From assembly GCA_963971225.1 (NCBI GenBank), contig OZ020268.1, positions 45,267,348 to 45,331,347 on the forward strand: a DNA stretch of 64,000 bases, written 5' to 3'. Each line of letters starts with the position of its first letter. Within the stretch, counting starts at the first letter, position 1. The position numbers and the translations under genes were made by a program. Under the pieces are notes generated by a model. That model had not been told where the DNA came from. It was given only the letters and a program-made list of their open reading frames with translations, and made no database searches. This DNA comes from Melieria omissa. Taxonomy: Eukaryota > Arthropoda > Insecta > Diptera > Ulidiidae. Below, one piece after another: positions 56,131-64,000 of the stretch.

Positions 56131-59100
56131 AACATACAATGATTGTATGTGCACGAGTACGTTAAAGCGACTTACTGCCCAATCAGATTGATTGACTTCA
56201 TTTCACTGTAGCTGCCAGAAAAAGAGCCATAAAACATTTAAATTCTTATGACTCAATTGCTGTGGATTACTTGTGGAAAGTTAAATGTTTCCGCTCTCCA
56301 TTAAGATTTCATGTCTATAAGTGGGATTCTCGTAGTCGTGATTGTATTAAGGTTTAAAGTTATATTTATCCCAGGTAGATGTTACTACGACAACAGTGAA
56401 GTATAGGTTCGTCTTGGGCCACAGAGTGCAATAAATGTACTCGTAGTAGGTGTAGGTTTGATTTTGCATTCAAATGGTTTCTTCGAAAAAGGAATGACGG
56501 AATTTATTTGCGTACATGAGGCACATACTTATATAAAAAGATTCATGTTTCACTAAGTGCCCTTTCGCTATTTTGTTGCTATATGGCAGCATGCTACTTT
56601 GTGTTTGTATAACCCTCTATGGTTTCAAAAATAAATTTTTTTGTTGGTCCTTAGAATAAGTTGAAATTTCAGAAATAATACAAAAATTATAAACAGAACG
56701 GTTTAGTTTAAAGAAGAGTAGAAGAGTGTTCGAGTAGTAAAGAAATAAGCAGCAGAAACCAATAAGAAATTTTTTTTTTTACTTTTTACTGTAATCACAC
56801 ATTTACATTTTTTACATAATTTTAGCTAAAGTAAATGAAGAAATATTCGATTTATAATTATGCTTAAAAAATAATTGTAATAATAATTGAGACTACTCGA
56901 CAAAAAATGGGTCAATCGCAAAAATAAAAGTATTTTCTATCATAGACTAACTTTGGGCCGCTGAATACGAAACTGAAAATCGAAAATGTTTTTAAGAAGC
57001 GTTATCGGAAAATCTTCGGAAATCGTTTCCCTGTTGTTTCAGTTATAAACACATATCTCGTAAGCGAATCATCGGATTAACATAGATCAGAAGATAATAC
57101 CTTAGCCAGCGATACACAGAATGTCCAAATCAGATGAGATTTGGGGAAGCTACTGACGGTGAAAGTGTTAAAAAAGTAAACTTTTCGACCAATTTAAAAA
57201 ATCATACATTTTCGAATGTTTTTTTATACATAAAATAAATTAGCTCCTCTGGTTTTAAAACCTCAGATGAAAGAGCAAACATGAAGTCTACCATCAATGG
57301 AATCGAAAGAAAAGTAACAAAGTTATGATGCACTGAGTGGAAACACCCACTATTTATTTATTGCACCGTGCGAAACAATTTTTGTTTACCCAGACTCATC
57401 CAAATGTTGATATAGACGTGAAACTAGAGGTCATTGATAATATCCTGGCATAGTCATTTTTTTATTTTCTGACCCAAAGTCCTTCATGCGGACCTATAAG
57501 AATGCGGAATCCGAAGCCAAAGCTGGTCTTGTAGAAGCGTAAGAATACCAACGATAATTTTTCGATAAGTTAGAGTAGGTACAAAAAAACGTTAAATGCG
57601 TATTCCCAAAGTCGAATTTTGCCATGCTCAGGATTCTAAAAAAAATAAAGGACGGTTGCATTTCTTGTCCAACTGCTCAAAGAATTCATTGCCTCAAGTT
57701 CTAGACGCGAGTATCTGTCAACTTGCCAACAAATCTCTGAAAACCGATTCGGCTTTGTTAGTAGGAAATCCATCATCGAGGAAATCTTCATTATTCACAC
57801 TTTTAAAAAAAAGCATCACGATGAGGGGGAAATTGTGTTCGGAGCATTCATTGGTTTGAAAAACGCCTTTGACTGCGTAATGAAACTTGTAGAATTGCAA
57901 ATTAAACAACAGCCGAGTACGTTTTTTTATATAAAAATAGTTTATTTCATTTCTACAATGCTACATCCTGAAACTAATTAAAATTATTTGTTAGCTGCAA
58001 ATTTGTACAGTAAATTATTTGTATATTTTAACGCAATGCAAACTGTCAGCGAAGCTACCTTAATTCAAATAAAAATAGCAAACATTCAAAACTGCACCAA
58101 AGTTGAAGTTTTCGTGATAAAAATGAATTAAGCAATCAACAACAGTTTGGAGAGGACTAGAATATGGAAATTGAGTACATGTGATTTGTTATTCCTTTAT
58201 ATGTTCTATTATCGGTATTGAACTCTAATATATTTTGCAACAATAGTCGGTATATGTTTGTTTGTATTGGGCACAAACAAACGAACGCATTTAATTGAAT
58301 TGGAACCGGCTTACGGCGGAGCCCAGGTTGTGGTGTGTAACATATAAGTTTTGTGTGTTATTTGAATATATTTGTTTTAAATACTGAAGGAATTTAACAT
58401 TGCACTATTGCTGGTGGGCCAGCAATTTGTCTAAAACAAAGCTTAGCAAATTTCAAACTATAAATTCATTCAATAATGCCGCAAGTTTGGCCAAAACGAA
58501 TCGCTGAACTCGACATAAGCAAACGCGGCAGTTAAAGCAGAATTCTTTAACCTTTATGAGTATTCTCGCACAATTCCGTCTGGTTACTATTTTTTAATTT
58601 TTATGTATTTATTATTAATTTTTTGAGAAAATGTACGAAATTCGCTTTTTATTACTTTTCAATTAGTTGCATGAGATTCAAAATTAAACATATTTGTTCT
58701 AATTCAAATTTCAATTGGTTTGATTTGATTGATTTCTTGGGAAATTCGTGCTCGTACACTTTGAGTTGTGTTTCTTCACGGCGTTCATTCCTTCGGTATG
58801 GAACTTACAAAAAATTTCAGCAAAGATGCGGTTCGCTCTTCTTTGCCATGTTTTTCTATTGTGTTACAATACAATACTTTTGGTGTAGGTATGAGTATTT
58901 GTTGTTGTTGTTATTATTGCATATGTAAATATGAATATAATTTAAGTCTAATTATTATTTGTTGTATTTAATATATATTATATAATATATGAAATTACAT
59001 CAGCCTTAAAGTTATGCACCTAATCGTCTAAATATATGAAGAAGATTTTCAGAAACTTGTAATTGTTCTTTTGCTCTCAAGACAAGTGCGTACATATCGC

Positions 59101-60890
59101 AATAATATTTATACACATAATACATACAAGACGTATAATTCATATGAATGTATGTATGTATGTCTGGATTAGTACTTATGAGTAAGAATTCTTGGTTGCT
59201 TTTATCTCTGGGATATTTTAAGGCATCAATAACTTTTACATAAATTAATGCGATCAAGCTTTATGTTAAGCAATAAAAATGCTTTTCTAGCACTTTTTTA
59301 CCCCACAAGGAGTAACTTGGTGGCCTTGGAGTGTGTTCACAAACATAACTTGGAGGCATGAAAGTGTGTTTGGCAAAATGTAGATAGTTTGCAATGAGGC
59401 ATCGAAAAGTGTCTATATGCATTGTTGAAATTGTTAAATTGCATGCGGCTTTGTAGTGTTTGACGGTTGAACTAAAACTCGCAGCACAAAACTGTAGGAT
59501 CTCATAATCGATTGGCAAATTCAAATGCCTGTAAAGTCCACTTTTATTGGCTTTTACTTTCTAAGGAGCTTCAAACTGTTTTCTCTTAGATGTTATGCTA
59601 TTTTCATTTGCACTCCTGTTGCATAAAAGTTGTCTCATGTGTGCTTTTGCAAAATAAAAAATTACACCTCTAACACTGCAAAGTTGTTCGCTTAGTAATG
59701 ATATAAGTTGTGACTTTGATTTAAAGGAGGAAGAACTAACAGCTGAACGTCTGCAAGCAAAAAGAGAAATACTCGTCTGGCTACTCAATTTGACGCACAT
59801 TTTACTTTGGGCCAGGATTGTGATGAAATTATTGCTAACTTTGCTTAACTTGACTTTGTTATTCGCCTATCAGATATTATCAGAATGTGGAAGTAATGCT
59901 TGAACGTAGTTCAAGTCCCAAGGGCCTTTCAGAAAATGTGAAATAACCAAGCAATCGGATAGCCTTCGATCCGCGGACCATTCAGTCAGATCTCATCTGA
60001 TCTAAATAGTTCAGATATTTCTTCAATCAAATTTCTTCTGATTCGGTTCTTATTCTTTTCAGATCTCGTCTTTAAACTTTTGCTTTTTGTTGGAGCTTGG
60101 GGGCTTTGAGTTTTGCAAATATTGTGCATTTAATTTTATTCTTCAATACAGTAGCACCGCTAATGAATCACAAATTTCTGGAGCATTTCTCACTTTGCCT
60201 TCGATCGTTCAGTTTCAAAACTAAAACTAATATTACTAGACAAGTTCATATGGCAGCTCTGGTGAAAATCTAGACAGTACCGTCGTTTTTAATTAGTTTA
60301 TGGAAAATCTCTTCTCGCGAAATTCGATCAAAAGTATCATTGATAATGTACGAGCGTGTTTATGGAATATAACTGTATATTAGTATTTAATTATATTATA
60401 AAAAAGAAACCGAAAAATTCAGTTTGTTGCCTTCATATCGCTTAAATACATATTTTAGATATCGGCACGACAAAACGTTTACGACTCGCATAAATACTCC
60501 GTGTTTCAGCAATAAATTGTCATGATGCACAAAATTGAACATCGTTACAATTTTCTTCACTTTCAACATATCCTCGCAATTTTGCCGCGCACGAATAATA
60601 TTATCGCATTTTCATATAAGTTGCGCGACCTTCTTTAGTGACAAGTTTTAATGTTTCATATTTATGTACAGGGAAAAATGTCAATTGTCCACTGTCCACT
60701 GCGTTGCCTTGTCGCCATTGCCTTACAACCTGTACTCGTAGTGAGCCGAGCGCGAACGACGTGCTCCCGAATACCAGCGATACGGCAGCTGCTGCTGTGG
60801 CTGCTGCTGTTGTTGCGGCGAGTTCAGCGACAGCGAGCTGCTGACCACCGCGCCGGGGCTGCGCGCCAGTTGCAGCGGTATTCTGCCCTG
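56131..60890. other. Intergenic, no gene seen
   Basis: A long AT-rich interval. A CACCGTGCGA end at 57,364 followed by GACGTGAAACTAGAGGTCAT (57,415) is a one-ended relic of the CACTG transposon family. Other ORFs are short and without domains. The 3' untranslated region of the gene ending at 60,891 should lie in the right part. Confidence 0.45.
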
Positions 60891-63113
60891 CTAGGAAGAG
60901 GGCGATGTCGTGGACATGTCGCTGGTGTGACGGCGCGACAGGCGTCGATTGAACAGCGAAATGGTCGACTGATTGACGTAGTCGTGAGTGCCGCAGGAGC
61001 CCGCCGACAAGCTGCCGTTGTTGCCGCAGCCACTGTTGGCGTCCAGAAAGGATTCGGGGCTGAAGCGCACACGGCTATGCTGCGAGGAGACGGAGCCCTC
61101 TTTGGCACTGAGGTAAGAGCTGTCGTCGCTGGTGAGCGAATCGGGCGGCGTGGGATTGGTGGGCGTGCCTTGCTGCGAAGAGATGCTGCCGCCGCGCATG
61201 CTGCCGCTGCCGCCCAACACCGAGTCGTTGCCATTACTACCAACCGCACTGGTGCCGTTGCCGTTGGGCGTTTTGTAGGTGTTGTACTTCTTGAGCGAGG
61301 AGCGCAGTTTGGTACTGGCGCCCATACTGCCGCCGTTGAATCCGAATGCCGACTGCTCGAAGGGCAGGCTGGCGGGTCGCTCTTGCACCAGCAGTGGCTT
61401 CATATTGATTGGGCTCATGGGCGTGGACTGAGTGTGCGTGTAGACGTTGTGCTGTGGCGTGCCCAGGTGCTGTTGTTGTGGCTGTGGTGATTTTTGCTGT
61501 TGCAGCGTAGGCTTGTGCAGCGGACTGCCCAAGTACGCGGGCAGGTTCTCATAGTCGCGAATGCGATTGAGGCCGCCGCCAGTCATGTCACAGCCGAGAC
61601 TGCTGCTTATGGCAGCGCCGCTGGCGATGCGCTGCAAGCGGTTCGCGAGCTTCGGCGAACTCTTGTACAGTTCGTGCTTTGTGGGCGGCGGCACTATTGT
61701 GGCTGGCTCTCGATAGTGCGCGTAGTCGACGGCAGTGCTGCCGATGTTCAGATTCACGTTCAGGTTCAGATTGTTGTATTCGTAGAGACAGTCGGGCAGC
61801 TCGTCGTGTTCGAGTGTGAAGCCCTGGTTGGCGTTGGAGCTGTTCGAGATGGTGGATGGTGTGCGTCTGTGACCGGCCGCGCTCACGCCCATTTGTGGTA
61901 CGCGCGGCGGTGGTGTGCGTGTCTGGAAATGCTGTGCTTGTGCTGATGGCGGCTGTTGTAGCGGTTGCGGCAGCGACTGCTGCTGCTCCAGCTCGTAGTT
62001 GTAGTCGTAGTAGTTTGGCAAACGATGATTATAGTCATAGGAGTAGTCGGGGTAGGACTTGCAGTCGCGCTGATAGGCCAGACTGGCTTCTGGCCGGTAG
62101 GGAAAGTAATTGGAACCTGCACATAAAGCAAAGCGAACACCATTTGTGAATTTGTGCAAACTGGCTGTTGTTGGGGGACTTACCGAAGTAGCCAGCGCGA
62201 TGCACACCGGCCCCATAGGCGCCACCATCGTTCGAGAAGCTCGGTCCGTTGCGCAGATAGTCGCCGCGCGCGTAGTGCGCCGGCGCAGCCACACCGCCGC
62301 CTATGCGAAATCCATCGAATGGCCGCGAGGGCGGCGTCACATCTTGCTCCGAGTACTCCAAGTTCTCGGTAAATGAGGAGGTGCTGATTTTGCGGCGTGG
62401 TGATGGCGTCGGCGGCTGCGTGTGGCTGCCCAGAGAGGAAGAGAACATTGCCGAGGTGTTGTTGGTGAAGTTCGAGCCCAGGCCGCTGGTGGTCGAAGCG
62501 GTCAGCGGCAGCTGTTGTTTTTGGTGGGCGTGCGCTAGGTGCGACGTGACGGCGGTCGTGCTGCTGCTGGGCTGCGACAACTTTTGCTGGAAGTACGCGG
62601 CGCTCATGTGACCATGTTTGGGCGAATCGCGTGCACTGGCGGCATATGTGGCTGCATTCAGAGCGGCGCTGAAATCAGAAATTAAAGCAATTAAAGCGGT
62701 TGAACAATTGGCTGGCAACGCGCATAGTTACCGGCTGTGCTTGCCGGTGCCATGATACGTGTTTGCTGCGTACCGGCTGGGCACGTCCAGCACGCTGGGA
62801 AACTCCATGTCCATGGGCGCCTTGAGAGCGGGCACATCGCTGAGCAGCGTCGGATGCACTGGCGACACATTGGATATGCGCACATCGTAGCCGGCGGCGA
62901 CGCCGGCCAGCAGCGCGGCCATGTTGTAGAGCAGCACCTCGATGACGGACAGCTTCGGCTTGCGCACCGCGTCACCTGCGTACAGCGTAGGCATCGGAAT
63001 GTTGGAGGTGAAGCGGCTGAGGAGGTAGGGATTCGGCGACATGATGGGCAGTTGCGCGCCGTTAGTGGGCAGCGCGTGCAGCGGCGAACACCACTCATCC
63101 TTGACGTTGTAAC
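60891..63113 (-). CDS. C-terminal exons of a large gene, possibly slipper (MLK-type JNKKK); 5' part outside the window
   Basis: Three exons on the minus strand: 63,113-62,732, 62,668-62,184 and 62,116-60,891 (stop TAG 60,891-60,893), with GT-AG junctions. They give 696 complete residues plus the end of a split codon at the 5' side. The first exon begins YNVKDEWCSPLHALPTNGAQ and holds the only hydrophobic, structured-looking segment, VIEVLLYNMAALLAGVAAGY. The rest is disordered: Gln-, Ser- and Gly-rich tracts, a Tyr/Asn/Asp-rich patch (SYDYNHRLPNYYDYNYE), proline motifs (TPSPRRKIS, TRTPPPRVPQ), RSSLKKYNTYKTP, SRVRFSPESFLD and RRLSRRHTSDMS. Several of these are plausible phosphorylation sites. 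The length suits the tail after the kinase, zipper and CRIB parts of slipper, and slipper and Or7a are neighbours in Drosophila as I recall. No kinase motif is visible here, so the identity remains a guess. Exon 1's acceptor is the first in-frame AG after an upstream stop and is the weakest junction. Confidence 0.8.
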
Positions 63114-64000
63114 CTGACGAGTCGACGATAGCGGCGTCCAGTATGGAAAGTTGAAAGTTTTACAGAAAACTGTGTAAACTGTCGGCCAGGGACAGCAGGG
63201 AAAATTGGGACAATTTTTGAGACCACAAGCCAACCCGAGCGTTAGAGAAAACCAAGAAACCCGCAAGGGACCGAAGGACGCCAGCGTCACTTCGTCACCA
63301 ACGACTACAACTGGCACCAGCTTAGTAGCGTTTACATTCGTACGACTAATTCAATTGCTAGCCAACACCACATTTGGACGAGTTTTGTGTTCGATTCGAA
63401 ACCACAACGCAAATTAATCATAGTAAATAAAACTAAAAATGCTTACTTTATTTTATAATTTATTTTTAGTAGTTTTGTGTGGTTTTTTAATTTTTGTAAA
63501 TTTTTATTGGGTTTTGTATGCAGTTGCTTTGCTTTATAAAATGGAATATTTTCGTAGTTTAGAGTATAGAATAGTAAAAAGACATAATAAACGGCAAACG
63601 GTAACACTACGTACCAAATAAATGAAAGTAGTCTAAGTAAAAGTAATGAATAATGAGTGCGTCTACGAGCAATTTTGAGTGCATGCAAAGGCGAAACTTT
63701 AACACAAATCAATTAAATCGAATATTTTATATTGCTGTCAAAAACATGGACAATTAAGTTGTAAAATACAGATACTGCGCAAAAATCTGAACAATAAAAG
63801 CCAAAAATTATCAAATATTACAAACGAAAAGAGATTAAATCGCATAATATCAGCAGTCCTTTGCAATGCAAGTGCTCGACTTTTCTATTGTTTTTGTTTT
63901 TGCCAATTCAAAACGAGCCACAACACTGAATAATACAAAAAAGTTTTTTTTTGCGTAATCACAGTTTACTGTTAACAAAAATAAAAATTTTTATAAAATA
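63114..64000. other. Probable intron of the gene above, no exon seen
   Basis: AT-rich beyond 63.35 kb. The stretch at 63.18-63.35 kb is more balanced, but its only open frame continues antisense to or out of frame with the confirmed exon. No transposon ends seen. Confidence 0.45.

Noticed and set aside
58623..58928. Plus-strand ORF of 101 codons
   Set aside because: Low-complexity Phe/Ser/Cys/Leu-rich frame in AT-rich DNA with no conserved feature.
60651..61490. A 279-codon open frame on the plus strand
   Set aside because: It is antisense to the last exon of the minus-strand gene; GC-rich codon structure creates open frames on the opposite strand. The composition (Ala/Val/Arg/Gly-rich) fits a shadow.
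63439..63712. Hydrophobic ORFs on both strands near the right end
   Set aside because: T/A-rich composition, overlapping on both strands, no domain.

Overview
ORGANISM. The window is insect nuclear DNA, most likely from a higher fly and probably a tephritid fruit fly. It has short GT-AG introns, TATA-box promoters, insect odorant receptors, AT-rich intergenic DNA full of mariner-type relics, and tRNA-derived SINEs. The tephritid placement is inference; the fly/insect placement is well supported. There is no prokaryotic gene organisation. LAYOUT. (1) 1-34 kb holds no host gene I can support. It is a dense, nested collection of transposable elements whose ends can be read directly from terminal inverted repeats (TIRs) and target-site duplications (TSDs): TA-, TTAA-, 8-bp- and 3-bp-flanked MITEs, two tRNA-derived SINEs, several decayed mariner elements, a 5'-truncated LINE, and two larger DNA transposons with long decayed transposase-like genes (11.97-14.92 kb and 23.01-25.41 kb). 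(2) 34.2-51.8 kb holds three head-to-tail odorant receptor genes, all on the minus strand. I could assemble each into four exons with a continuous frame: 440, 419 and 437 aa. All three share intron phases 1/2/0, an identical 361-nt third exon and a near-identical 23-24 residue last exon, and each has a TATA box 50-90 bp before the chosen ATG. They are tandem duplicates, probably of the fly Or7a type. Their spacers contain a mariner carrying a 1-kb palindromic element, a TTAA MITE carrying a DD41D mariner, and a hAT-like MITE inside an intron. (3) 52-60.9 kb is intergenic: a solo LTR, a Myb/SANT-like pseudogene, a 198-bp MITE that shares its ends with the 12-kb transposon, and a noncoding block shared with the spacer upstream of the second receptor. 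(4) 60.9-63.1 kb holds the last three exons (697 codons including stop) of a large minus-strand gene with a low-complexity, Ser/Gln/Gly-rich tail. My best guess is the C-terminal part of the MLK-type JNK-pathway kinase slipper, which I recall as a neighbour of Or7a in Drosophila. This is unproven because the kinase exons lie outside the window. HOW THE PARTS RELATE. The receptors would be expressed in olfactory neurons and the 60.9-kb gene is a separate locus. The rest records transposition, in which several insertions can be dated relative to each other because one element sits inside another and an unoccupied paralogue of the same site is present in the window.
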